NCBI RefSeq assembly: GCF_014042365.1
Contig: NZ_JACEZS010000004.1
Coordinates: forward strand, 124,001 to 188,000
Length of the DNA: 64,000 nt
Direction: 5' to 3'
From: Rugamonas fusca
GTDB taxonomy: Bacteria; Pseudomonadota; Gammaproteobacteria; Burkholderiales; Burkholderiaceae_D
Made by a program: the position numbers and the translations under genes. Below the pieces are notes generated by a model. The model saw only the letters and a program-made list of their open reading frames with translations. It searched no databases and was not told where the DNA came from. Position 1 is the first letter of the stretch; each line of letters starts with the position of its first letter. Positions 18,038 through 26,353 of this stretch are shown piece by piece.

Positions 18038-18505
18038 TCATTTCACAACCAGGTCGGACGCCATCACGGCTTTCAGGTAAACGCTGAGCGGCTCGTTCGG
18101 GTCGCGCTGCGACAGCCACCACGCGCCAGCCTTGCGGATATCCCATTCCTGCACGTCGCCCGTCATCAGCAGCGCGGCGGCCTGGCCCAGCGTGGGCTGG
18201 TGGCCGACGATCAGCACGGCCTCGCGGCCGGCCGGCCAGTTGGCCGCCTTCAGGATATCTTCCGGGTCGGCGCCCGGCGCCAGGTCGGCGTGGATTTTAT
18301 ATTTGCGCCCCAGCGCCTCGGCCGTCTGCAGCGCGCGCACGGCCGGGCTGACCAGCACCCGGCAACTGTCGGGCAGCTGGGAGTCCAGCCACTGGCCCAT
18401 GCGGCGGGCTTGCTTCTGGCCTTTGCCCGTCAGGGCCCGTTCCAGGTCGGACAGGCCGGGGCCGGCTTCCTCCGCCTCGGCGTGACGCCACAATATCAGG
18501 TCCAT
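18038..18505 (-). CDS. sixA: Phosphohistidine phosphatase SixA
   Basis: A small histidine phosphatase that removes phosphate from His residues, known in E. coli to act on ArcB and the nitrogen PTS protein NPr. The 155-residue protein opens with the catalytic motif LILWRHAEAE (RHG-like, here RHA) and has the second His in VLIVGHQPTLGQAA. Length and motifs match SixA. It lies 45 bases downstream of ppk on the same strand, an arrangement that suggests co-transcription with polyphosphate kinase. Confidence 0.92.
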   Translation of the reverse strand: MDLILWRHAEAEEAGPGLSDLERALTGKGQKQARRMGQWLDSQLPDSCRVLVSPAVRALQTAEALGRKYKIHADLAPGADPEDILKAANWPAGREAVLIVGHQPTLGQAAALLMTGDVQEWDIRKAGAWWLSQRDPNEPLSVYLKAVMASDLVVK

Positions 18506-18550
18506 GCTGTGCTCCCTTCGAACGAAACTGGCACCAGGTGATACCAGTGC

Positions 18551-20662
18551 TTAGTCATCCACTTCGCTGGCTGGCGTGCCCAGCGACTGCATCAGGAACT
18601 GCTGGGCCCCGAATGGCGCCTGCTTGCCGCGCGCCTTGCGGCGCTGGTAATGGCCGTCCGCTTCCAGGTCCCAGGCGTTGGTGTTGTCCTTCAAATAGGG
18701 GTTCAAGCCCTCCGTGATCACGCGCCGCTTCAAGGCCCGGTCCAGCACGGGGAACGCCACTTCGATGCGGCGGAACAGATTGCGGCTCATCCAGTCCGCG
18801 CTGGCCAGCAGCACGTCGTGCGCCAAGTCGTTGCGGAAGTAATAAATCCTGCTGTGTTCGAGGAAGCGACCGATGATGGAGCGCACCTTGATGTTCTCCG
18901 ACAGGCCGGGCACACCCGGCTTGAGGGTGCAGGCGCCGCGCACGATCAGGTCGATCTTGACGCCATCCCGGGAGGCGGCATACAGGGCCCGGATCACCGA
19001 TTCGTCGACTAATGCATTGATTTTAACAATAATCCGTCCTGGCCGTCCGGCGCGCGCGATACGCGCCTCGTTGCGGATCGCCTTGATGATCTCGTTCTGC
19101 AGCGCGAACGGGGCCAGCCACAAATGGGTCAGCTTGTGCGGCTTGGTCAGGCTGGTCAGGTGGATGAAGATTTCGTTGACCTCCTGGCTCATTTGCGGGT
19201 GGCAGGTGAGCAGGCCGAAGTCCGTGTACAGCTTGGTGGTGGTGGGGTGGTAGTTGCCCGTGCCCAGGTGGGCGTAGTAGCGCAGCTGGCCTTCCTCGCG
19301 CCGGATCACCAGCGCCACCTTGGCATGCGTCTTCAGGCCCACCACGCCGTACACGACCTGGGCGCCGGCCTGTTCCAGCTTGTCGGCCCAGTTGATGTTG
19401 GCTTCCTCGTCGAAACGCGCCTTGAGTTCCACGATCACCGTCACTTCCTTGCCTTCGCGGGCGGCCGTCAGCAGCGATTCCATCAGGTCCGAATTCATGC
19501 CGGTGCGGTAGATGGTCTGCTTGATGGCGACAACGGCCGGGTCATGGGCGGCGCTGCGGATGAAGTCGATGACGGTCTGGAAGGTCTGGAATGGATGGTG
19601 CAGCAGGATGTCGTGCTGGCGCAGCTCGCTGAAGATGTCGGTGCCGGGCGACTTGCGGCCCACGCCGGGGTAGAACGGCGGGAAGCGCAGGGCGGCGTGG
19701 TTGACGTGGTCGATCATTTCCGTCAGCCGTACCAGGTTAACGGGGCCGTTGACGGCGTACAGGCGGCTCTGGTGCAGGCCGAACTGGTCGAGCAGGAATT
19801 GCGACAGCTCGGGCGGGCAGTTCATCGCCACTTCCAGCCGCACCGAGGTGCCGAACTGGCGTCCCTGCAGCTCGCCCTTGAGGGCCTGGCGCAGGTTCTT
19901 CACTTCATCCTCATCGACCCACAGGTCGCTGTCGCGGGTGACGCGGAACTGGGAATAGGCCAGCACTTCGCGCCCGGCGAACAGGTCGGAGATGTGGGCG
20001 TGGATGATGGACGAGAGCAGGCAGAACGACACACCGCCGCTCCTGGACAGGTGGTCGGGCAGCCGGATCACGCGCGGCAGCACGCGCGGCGCCTTGACGA
20101 TGGCGATCGCCGTGCCGCGCCCGAAGGCATCCTTGCCCGACAGCGAGACGATGAAATTGAGACTCTTGTTGACCACCTGGGGAAACGGATGGGCCGGATC
20201 CAGGCCGATCGGGGTCAGCAGCGGGCGCACTTCGCGCTCGAAATATTCCTTCACCCAGGCCCGCTGGGCTTCGTTGCGCTCATTGTGGCGCACCAGATGC
20301 ACGCCCTTGGCCTGCAACTGGGGCAGCACTTCCTGGTTCAGGATTTCATACTGGTGCGCCACCAGGTCATGGCATTCCTGGCTGATGCGGCCCAGCGTGG
20401 CCACCAGGGCAGGGTGTTCCGACAGCGCGCCGTCCACGCTGGCGGCCGCCAGCAGGCTGGCCACCCGCACTTCGAAGAATTCGTCCAGGTTGCTGCTGGC
20501 GATGCACAGGTAGCGCAGCCGCTCGAGCAGGGGGATGCTGCGATCCTCGGCCTGGGCCAGCACCCGCCGGTTGAAGGCGAGCTGGGACAGTTCCCGATCC
20601 AGAAAAATGCTGGAGGTGCCAGCGTCCGTGCGCAAATCAGGCTTCATGGTTTTCTTGCTCAC
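18551..20662 (-). CDS. ppk1: Polyphosphate kinase 1
   Basis: Polymerises the gamma-phosphate of ATP into polyphosphate. The 703-residue protein shows the N-terminal LDRELSQLAFNRRVL and the catalytic HxK motif in VGLKTHAKVAL (His446). It also has AHLGTGNYHPTTTKLYTDFG and the second essential His in EHSRIYYFRND (His603). The length is normal. The start MSKKTM is used; a Met five codons on (MKPDLR) is an alternative. A Pho box on the same strand lies about 70 bases upstream, so expression should rise on phosphate starvation. The pst-pho genes run in the opposite direction. Confidence 0.96.
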   Translation of the reverse strand: MSKKTMKPDLRTDAGTSSIFLDRELSQLAFNRRVLAQAEDRSIPLLERLRYLCIASSNLDEFFEVRVASLLAAASVDGALSEHPALVATLGRISQECHDLVAHQYEILNQEVLPQLQAKGVHLVRHNERNEAQRAWVKEYFEREVRPLLTPIGLDPAHPFPQVVNKSLNFIVSLSGKDAFGRGTAIAIVKAPRVLPRVIRLPDHLSRSGGVSFCLLSSIIHAHISDLFAGREVLAYSQFRVTRDSDLWVDEDEVKNLRQALKGELQGRQFGTSVRLEVAMNCPPELSQFLLDQFGLHQSRLYAVNGPVNLVRLTEMIDHVNHAALRFPPFYPGVGRKSPGTDIFSELRQHDILLHHPFQTFQTVIDFIRSAAHDPAVVAIKQTIYRTGMNSDLMESLLTAAREGKEVTVIVELKARFDEEANINWADKLEQAGAQVVYGVVGLKTHAKVALVIRREEGQLRYYAHLGTGNYHPTTTKLYTDFGLLTCHPQMSQEVNEIFIHLTSLTKPHKLTHLWLAPFALQNEIIKAIRNEARIARAGRPGRIIVKINALVDESVIRALYAASRDGVKIDLIVRGACTLKPGVPGLSENIKVRSIIGRFLEHSRIYYFRNDLAHDVLLASADWMSRNLFRRIEVAFPVLDRALKRRVITEGLNPYLKDNTNAWDLEADGHYQRRKARGKQAPFGAQQFLMQSLGTPASEVDD

Positions 20663-20716
20663 TTTGCAGATAATAGATTCTAGCCTGTCATCAGTTCATT
20701 TGTGTCACAGCGCGCC

Positions 20717-20750
20717 AGTGTAGATGTCAAATATGACAAGTCCATGACAT
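20717..20750 (-). promoter_or_regulatory. Pho box and -10 upstream of ppk
   Basis: Read on the minus strand, 20750-20733 gives ATGTCATGGACTTGTCAT. This is two 7-base half sites (consensus C/TTGTCAT) four bases apart, the structure of a PhoB binding site. A -10-like TACACT follows ten bases later (20722-20717), as at PhoB-dependent promoters where the Pho box replaces the -35. More TGTCA half sites lie on both sides, so a cluster of PhoB sites is likely. Confidence 0.75.
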
Positions 20751-20863
20751 CGGCTGTCATAATTGCCCGCCTGGACCGTCCAATTGTGACAAGAAGGGGG
20801 TAAGATGCTGGGCAAAACGCCTCTTTCACACTGTAACTGCGCCGTTTCCCGATAATTACAGCG

Positions 20864-20897
20864 ATGTCATAAACCTGTCATATTTCGCCGGTAGACT
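20864..20897 (+). promoter_or_regulatory. Pho box and -10 upstream of pstS
   Basis: ATGTCATAAACCTGTCAT at 20864-20881 matches the Pho box consensus (CTGTCATAWAWCTGTCAY) at nearly every position. TAGACT at 20892-20897 is placed as the -10, ten bases downstream. The pstS start codon follows 43 bases later. PhoB, encoded at the end of the same gene block, is the expected activator. Confidence 0.85.
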
Positions 20898-20939
20898 GCG
20901 CAGCATTCCAACCCCTGTCATCTTATTGAAGGACTTGTT

Positions 20940-21986
20940 ATGCGAATGAAACAGTTGTTGACCTCCATGGTCGTGGGTGCTGCCGCCGTCATGGCATTCT
21001 CGTCCGCCGCCGCGGCCGCCGACATGACCGGCGCCGGCTCGACCTTCATCTACCCGATCGCCGCCAAGTGGGCCGAGTCGTACAAGGCCGCCACCGGCAA
21101 TGGCCTGAACTACCAGTCCGTCGGCTCGGGCGCGGGCATCAAGCAGATCAAGGCCAAGACCGTCGATTTCGGCGCCTCCGACATGCCGCTCAAGGCCGAG
21201 GAACTGGACGCCGAAGGCCTGATGCAATTCCCCGCCATCATGGGCGGCGTGGTGACCGTGGTGAATATCGACGGCATCGCGCCGGGCCAGCTCAAGCTGA
21301 CCGGCCCCGTCGTGGCCGATATCTACCTGGGCAAGGTCAAACAGTGGAATGATGCGGAAATCACCGCCCTGAACCCGGGCGTGAAACTGCCGGCCAGCGA
21401 GATCACCGTGGTGCACCGCGCCGACGGCTCCGGCACCTCGTTCCTGTTTACCGACTTCCTGTCCAAGACCAACGCCGAATTCAAGACCAAGATCGGTTCC
21501 GGCACGGCCGTCAAGTGGGTGGTGGGCGTGGGTGGCAAGGGCAACGAAGGCGTGGCCGCCAACGTGCAGCGCATCAAGGGCTCGATCGGCTACGTCGAGT
21601 GGGCCTACGCCAAGAAGAACAAGATGGCGCACACCCAACTGAAGAACAAGGACGGCAACTTCCTGCAGCCGGACGACGATTTCTTCAAGGCTGCCGCCGC
21701 TTCGGCCGAGTGGGCCAAGACCCCTGGCTTCGGCGTGGTGCTGACCGACCAGGCTGGCAAGAACTCGTGGCCGATCACGGGCGTGACCTTCATCCTGATG
21801 CACAAGCACCAGGCTGACGCCGCCAAGGGCAAGGAAGTGGTCAAGTTCTTCGACTGGGCCTTCAAGAACGGCGGCGCCGCTGCTACCGAACTGGACTACG
21901 TGCCGCTGCCAGGCTCCGTCGTCAAGCTGGTGCAGGACGCCTGGAAGGCCAACCTGAAGGACGCTTCGGGCAAGGCCATCTACTAA
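20940..21986 (+). CDS. pstS: Phosphate ABC transporter, substrate-binding protein PstS
   Basis: The periplasmic high-affinity phosphate-binding protein of the Pst transporter. The 348-residue protein has a signal peptide (1-26, MRMKQLLTS to SAAAAA) and mature start ADMTGAGSTFIYPI, where TGAGSTF contributes phosphate contacts. The binding-loop segments SVGSGAGIKQI, FGASDMPL and HRADGSGTSFLFTDFL are also present. It is first in pstSCAB-phoU-phoB-phoR, under a clear Pho box. Two hairpins between it and pstC may raise its yield relative to the membrane subunits. Confidence 0.97.
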   Translation: MRMKQLLTSMVVGAAAVMAFSSAAAAADMTGAGSTFIYPIAAKWAESYKAATGNGLNYQSVGSGAGIKQIKAKTVDFGASDMPLKAEELDAEGLMQFPAIMGGVVTVVNIDGIAPGQLKLTGPVVADIYLGKVKQWNDAEITALNPGVKLPASEITVVHRADGSGTSFLFTDFLSKTNAEFKTKIGSGTAVKWVVGVGGKGNEGVAANVQRIKGSIGYVEWAYAKKNKMAHTQLKNKDGNFLQPDDDFFKAAAASAEWAKTPGFGVVLTDQAGKNSWPITGVTFILMHKHQADAAKGKEVVKFFDWAFKNGGAAATELDYVPLPGSVVKLVQDAWKANLKDASGKAIY

Positions 21987-21992
21987 GCGGAT

Positions 21993-22071
21993 CGCCCCTG
22001 GGACGCCGCGCCGGACACGGCGGCGGCCCAGGGGGTTAGCCTGCATCGCTCGCTCCGGGCGGCGCAGGCTA
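21993..22071 (+). promoter_or_regulatory. Two tandem hairpins between pstS and pstC
   Basis: The first inverted repeat pairs CCCCTGGG (21995-22002) with CCCAGGGG (22027-22034) and contains an inner GC-rich stem. The second pairs TAGCCTGC (22037-22044) with GCAGGCTA (22064-22071). Neither is followed by a run of T. Such structures after the binding-protein gene of ABC operons commonly stabilise the upstream mRNA or attenuate the downstream genes; that role here is inference. Confidence 0.6.
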
Positions 22072-22099
22072 GCTGTCATCCCAGAAAACAAACACCAAT

Positions 22100-23212
22100 A
22101 TGAGCGCTGAACTTACTTCCCCGCCCGTCATCCAGCCGGAGCCCCACATGAGCGTTACCGACCATTCCGCCCCGGCCGTCCCGCCAGCCGCGCCAGCGCC
22201 AGGCGCCGTGACCACGGCGCGCGCCCAGGCCGCCGCCGAGGCGGAGCAGGCCGCCAGCCTGGCGGCCATGCATGCGACCATGCGCAAGCAGCGCATCCAG
22301 GATTTCATCTTCCACAAGGTCACGATGACGTTCGCGCTGTCCGTGCTGGCGGTGCTGGTCGGCATCATCATCTCGCTGATCATCGGCGCCTGGCCCGCGC
22401 TCAAGGAATTCGGCCCCGGCTTCATCACCACCGTCGAATGGGATCCCGTCAACGACAAGTTCGGCGCCCTGATCGCCATCGTCGGCACCCTGGCCACCTC
22501 CGGCATCGCGCTGCTGATCGCCTTCCCGGTCAGCTTCGGCATCGCGCTGTTCCTGACCGAGATCTGCCCGGTCTGGCTGCGCCGCCCGCTGGGCACGGCC
22601 GTGGAACTGCTGGCCGGCGTGCCCTCCATCATCTACGGCATGTGGGGCCTGTTCGTGTTCGCGCCGCTGTTCGCCGACTACGTGCAGCCGCTGCTGAAAA
22701 ACACCATCGGCCATGTGCCGCTGATCGGCCAGTTCTTCAGCGGCCCCACCATGGGCATCGGCATCCTGACGGCCGGCCTGATCCTGGCCGTGATGATCAT
22801 CCCCTTCATTTCCTCCGTGATGCGCGACGTGTTCGAGATCGTGCCGGCCGTGCTCAAGGAATCGGCCTACGGCCTCGGCTGCACCAAGTGGGAAGTGGTG
22901 CGCAAGATCGTGCTGCCTTACACCAAGACCGGCGTGGTGGGCGGCGTCATGCTGGGCCTGGGCCGCGCGCTGGGCGAAACCATGGCCGTCACCTTCGTGA
23001 TCGGCAACGCCAATGAATTGTCGCTGTCGCTGTTCGCGGCCGGCAACAGCATCGCCTCCACGCTGGCCAACGAATTCGCGGAAGCGGAATCGAAGCTGCA
23101 CGTGTCGTCGCTGTACGCACTGGCCCTGATCCTGTTTGCCATCACCTTTATCGTCCTGTCGGCCGCCAAGCTCATGTTGGCCGGAATGTCTCGCAAGGAA
23201 GGCGTGAAATAA
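22100..23212 (+). CDS. pstC: Phosphate ABC transporter permease PstC
   Basis: An inner-membrane channel subunit of the Pst transporter. The 370-residue protein has an N-terminal cytoplasmic extension of about 70 residues rich in Ala, Pro and Glu, then six predicted membrane helices starting at [15 protein letters not shown]. The permease EAA loop is visible as [22 protein letters not shown]. coli PstC has 319 residues, so the extension is notable; a second in-frame ATG at 22148 would shorten it by 16 residues. Neither ATG has a strong ribosome binding site. The TAA shares its last base with the ATG of pstA. Confidence 0.93.
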   Translation: MSAELTSPPVIQPEPHMSVTDHSAPAVPPAAPAPGAVTTARAQAAAEAEQAASLAAMHATMRKQRIQDFIFHKVTMTFALSVLAVLVGIIISLIIGAWPALKEFGPGFITTVEWDPVNDKFGALIAIVGTLATSGIALLIAFPVSFGIALFLTEICPVWLRRPLGTAVELLAGVPSIIYGMWGLFVFAPLFADYVQPLLKNTIGHVPLIGQFFSGPTMGIGILTAGLILAVMIIPFISSVMRDVFEIVPAVLKESAYGLGCTKWEVVRKIVLPYTKTGVVGGVMLGLGRALGETMAVTFVIGNANELSLSLFAAGNSIASTLANEFAEAESKLHVSSLYALALILFAITFIVLSAAKLMLAGMSRKEGVK

Positions 23213-24069
23213 TGAGTCAAGTAATCAACCCCGTCTACCGCAAGCGCCTGTTCGCGCACCGGGTCGGCATCGCCTTGTCGGTGGCTGCCATGTCGCTGGG
23301 GCTGGCGTTCCTGGTCTGGATCCTGGCGACCCTGCTGTTCAAGGGCTTTGGCGCGCTGAGCGTGGCCATGTTCACGCAAACGACGCCGGCGCCCGGCAGC
23401 GAAGGGGGCGGCCTGCTCAACGCCATCGTGGGCAGCCTGATGCTGGTGGGCCTGTCCACCCTGATCAGCACCCCGATCGGCATCCTGGCCGGCATTTACC
23501 TGGCCGAATATGGCGACGACAACAAGGTGGCCCACGTGACGCGCTTCGTGACCGACATCATGCTGTCGGCCCCGTCCATCGTGATCGGCCTGTTCGTGTA
23601 CGCCATGTACGTGGCCAACGTCAAGCATTTCTCCGGCTACGCGGGCACCATCGCGCTGGCCCTGATCGCCGTGCCGGTGGTGGTGCGCACCACGGACAAC
23701 ATGCTGCGCCTGGTGCCCAACAGCCTGCTCGAGGCGGCCTTCGCGCTCGGTGCGCCGCGCTGGAAAGTGGCCTTGCTGGTGCGCCTGCGCGCCGTCAAGG
23801 CCGGCGTGGTGACGGGCGTGTTGCTGGCGCTGGCCCGCATTTCCGGCGAAACGGCGCCGCTGCTGTTCACGGCCCTGAACAACCAGTTCTTCAGCGCCGA
23901 CATGAACCGGCCGCTGGCCAACCTGCCGGTGGTGATCTACCAGTTCGCGATGAGCCCCTACGACAACTGGCGCAGCCTGGCCTGGGGGGGCGCGCTGCTG
24001 GTGACCTTCAGCGTGCTGGCCCTGAATATCCTGTCGCGCACGGTGTTCCACCAGCGCACTCCGCATTGA
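23212..24069 (+). CDS. pstA: Phosphate ABC transporter permease PstA
   Basis: The second membrane subunit of the Pst transporter. The 285-residue protein has about six hydrophobic helices and the PstA segments GIYLAEYGDDNKVAHVTRF, SAPSIVIGLFVYAMYV and RTTDNMLRLVPNSLLEAAFA. The EAA-type loop is ALGAPRWKVALLVRL. The start codon overlaps the pstC stop by one base, indicating coupled translation. The pstB start follows 27 bases after its stop. Confidence 0.95.
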   Translation: MSQVINPVYRKRLFAHRVGIALSVAAMSLGLAFLVWILATLLFKGFGALSVAMFTQTTPAPGSEGGGLLNAIVGSLMLVGLSTLISTPIGILAGIYLAEYGDDNKVAHVTRFVTDIMLSAPSIVIGLFVYAMYVANVKHFSGYAGTIALALIAVPVVVRTTDNMLRLVPNSLLEAAFALGAPRWKVALLVRLRAVKAGVVTGVLLALARISGETAPLLFTALNNQFFSADMNRPLANLPVVIYQFAMSPYDNWRSLAWGGALLVTFSVLALNILSRTVFHQRTPH

Positions 24070-24096
24070 ACGACGCACAGAATTGACGAGAGAACC

Positions 24097-24897
24097 ATGA
24101 ATACGCAACTGATCCAGGAAGCCGCCGCCGCCATGACGCCCAAGCGCAAGACCATCGAGATTTCCGGCCTCAATTTCTTCTATGGCAAGACGCAGAGCCT
24201 GACCAACGTCAACCTCGACATCCACGAGAAGCAGGTGACGGCCTTCATCGGCCCGTCCGGCTGCGGCAAGTCGACCCTGCTGCGCACGCTCAACCGCATG
24301 TACGACCTGTATCCGGGCCAGCGCGCGGAAGGCTCCATCATCTACCGCGGCAAGAACATCCTCGAACCTGGCCAGGACGTCAACATGCTGCGCGCCAAGG
24401 TTGGCATGGTGTTCCAGAAGCCGACCCCGTTCCCCATGTCGGTGTACGATAACATCGCCTTCGGCGTGCGCCTGTACGAGGACCTGTCCAAGGGCGAGAT
24501 GGACGAGCGCGTGGAATGGGCGCTGAAGAAGGCGGCCCTGTGGACCGAAGTGAAGGACAAGCTGAACAAGAGCGGCCTGTCGCTGTCGGGCGGCCAGCAG
24601 CAGCGCTTGTGCATCGCGCGCGGCGTGGCCGTGCGGCCTGACGTGCTGTTGCTGGACGAGCCGACGTCCGCGCTGGACCCGATCTCGACCTCCAAGGTGG
24701 AGGAACTGATCTCGGAACTGAAGCAGGATTACACCATCGCCATCGTCACCCATAACATGCAGCAGGCGGCGCGCTGCTCCGACTACACGGCCTATATGTA
24801 CCTGGGCGAGCTGGTCGAGTTCGGCGAGACGGACCAGATCTTCATGAACCCGGCCCGCAAGGAAACCCAGGATTACATCACCGGCCGCTTCGGCTAA
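24097..24897 (+). CDS. pstB: Phosphate ABC transporter ATP-binding protein PstB
   Basis: The ATPase that drives the Pst transporter. The 266-residue protein contains Walker [10 protein letters not shown], the ABC signature LSGGQQQRL, Walker [14 protein letters not shown] and the switch His in [30 protein letters not shown] and [14 protein letters not shown] are PstB-specific. With PstS, PstC and PstA it forms the complete high-affinity phosphate transporter, which also reports phosphate status to PhoR through PhoU. Confidence 0.97.
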   Translation: MNTQLIQEAAAAMTPKRKTIEISGLNFFYGKTQSLTNVNLDIHEKQVTAFIGPSGCGKSTLLRTLNRMYDLYPGQRAEGSIIYRGKNILEPGQDVNMLRAKVGMVFQKPTPFPMSVYDNIAFGVRLYEDLSKGEMDERVEWALKKAALWTEVKDKLNKSGLSLSGGQQQRLCIARGVAVRPDVLLLDEPTSALDPISTSKVEELISELKQDYTIAIVTHNMQQAARCSDYTAYMYLGELVEFGETDQIFMNPARKETQDYITGRFG

Positions 24898-24937
24898 CCG
24901 TACAATATCAACAACATCGTTACGAAGAGAGACCAGC

Positions 24938-25642
24938 ATGTTAGGCGAGCATTCCTCCAAGCAGTACGACCAAGAACTCGAAGCCATCCGCTCCAAGGTG
25001 TTGCTGATGGGCGGCATCGTCGAGACCCAGTTCCTCGACGCCATGACCTGCTTCCGCATCGGCAACCCGGAACGCGCCGACCGCGTGATCCGCGAGGACG
25101 ACAGCGTCAACCAGCTCGAAGTGTCGCTGGACGACGCCTGCAGCCACCTGATCGTGCGCCGCCAGCCGGCCGCCAACGATTTGCGCACCATCATGGCCAC
25201 CATCAAGGTGATCACCGACCTTGAGCGCATCGGCGACGAAGCCACCAAGATCGCCCGCACGGCCAAGTCGCTGCACGCGCGCGGCGCCGTCACCGTCAAC
25301 CATTACGAGATGGTGCGCGGCATCGCCAACAACACCAGCGACATGCTGCACGACGCGCTCGACGCCTTCGCCCGCAACGATGGCAAGCAAGCGTTGCAGC
25401 TGATCGCCCAGGACGCCGTGATCGACCACGAATTCCGCTCCATCATGCGCAACCTGATCACCTTCATGATGGAAGATCCGCGCACCATCTCGGCCGCGCT
25501 CGACACGCTGTGGGTGGCCAAGGCCATCGAGCGCATCGGCGACCATGCCAAGAACATCGCCGAATACGTGATCTACGTGGTCGAAGGGCGCGACATCCGC
25601 CACACCAAGACCGCGCCACCGGCCGACGACAGCGCCGAGTAA
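24938..25642 (+). CDS. phoU: Phosphate signalling regulator PhoU
   Basis: A cytoplasmic negative regulator that links the Pst transporter to PhoR and restrains phosphate uptake. The 234-residue protein is all-helical with two PhoU repeats. The conserved metal-binding segments are VITDLERIGDEATKIAR in the first repeat and KAIERIGDHAKNIAEYV in the second. The N-terminal SKQYDQELEAIRSKVLLMGG is typical. It follows pstB by 40 bases and precedes phoB by 18. Confidence 0.96.
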   Translation: MLGEHSSKQYDQELEAIRSKVLLMGGIVETQFLDAMTCFRIGNPERADRVIREDDSVNQLEVSLDDACSHLIVRRQPAANDLRTIMATIKVITDLERIGDEATKIARTAKSLHARGAVTVNHYEMVRGIANNTSDMLHDALDAFARNDGKQALQLIAQDAVIDHEFRSIMRNLITFMMEDPRTISAALDTLWVAKAIERIGDHAKNIAEYVIYVVEGRDIRHTKTAPPADDSAE

Positions 25643-25660
25643 CCGTTCGCACTCCCCAAC

Positions 25661-26350
25661 ATGGCAACCGATAAAACCACGATCTTGATTGTTGAAGATG
25701 AACCGGCCATCGTCGAGCTGGTGACATTCTCGCTGCGCGAGGCGGGCTGGAACTGCTGCGCCGTGCCCACCGTGGGCGAGGCCTGGGACTTCATCCAGCA
25801 CCGCACGCCGCAGTTGATCCTGCTGGACTGGATGCTGCCCGACCAGACCGGCCTGCGCCTGCTGGCCCGCATTCGCGCCGACCGCCAGTTCAATGAAATC
25901 CCCGTCATCATGCTGACGGCCAAGAGCATGGAAGAGGACAAGCTGGCCGGCTTGAACAGCGGCGCCGACGACTACATCACCAAGCCGTTCTCGCCGCGCG
26001 AACTGCTGGCCCGCGCCAAGGCGCTGCTGCGCCGCAAGAGCCCCGAGCACGCCCAGTCGACCATGCGGGCCGGTAACGTGATGCTGGACCCGGTCAGCTG
26101 CACCGTCACGCTGGACCAGCAGAAGATCGACATCGGCCACGCCGAATACAAGCTGCTCAAGTTCCTGCTGGCCCATCCCGAGCGCGTGTTCTCGCGCAGC
26201 CAGCTGCTCGACAAGGTGTGGGGCGACCACGTGGTGATCGAGGAACGCACGGTGGACGTGCACGTGCTGCGCCTGCGCAAGGCATTGAAGGAAGCCGAGC
26301 ACCTGATCCGCACGGTGCGCAGCGTTGGCTACATGCTGTCTGAAAAATAA
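25661..26350 (+). CDS. phoB: Phosphate regulon response regulator PhoB
   Basis: An OmpR-family activator of phosphate-starvation genes. The 229-residue protein has a receiver domain with phospho-acceptor Asp56 in LILLDWMLPDQTG, the acidic pocket VEDEP and the conserved Lys in YITKPFSPREL. A C-terminal winged helix follows, with RVFSRSQLLDKVWG and EERTVDVHVLRLRKAL. The expected targets in this window are the Pho boxes in front of pstS and ppk. phoR starts three bases after its stop. Confidence 0.97.
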   Translation: MATDKTTILIVEDEPAIVELVTFSLREAGWNCCAVPTVGEAWDFIQHRTPQLILLDWMLPDQTGLRLLARIRADRQFNEIPVIMLTAKSMEEDKLAGLNSGADDYITKPFSPRELLARAKALLRRKSPEHAQSTMRAGNVMLDPVSCTVTLDQQKIDIGHAEYKLLKFLLAHPERVFSRSQLLDKVWGDHVVIEERTVDVHVLRLRKALKEAEHLIRTVRSVGYMLSEK

Positions 26351-26353
26351 ACC

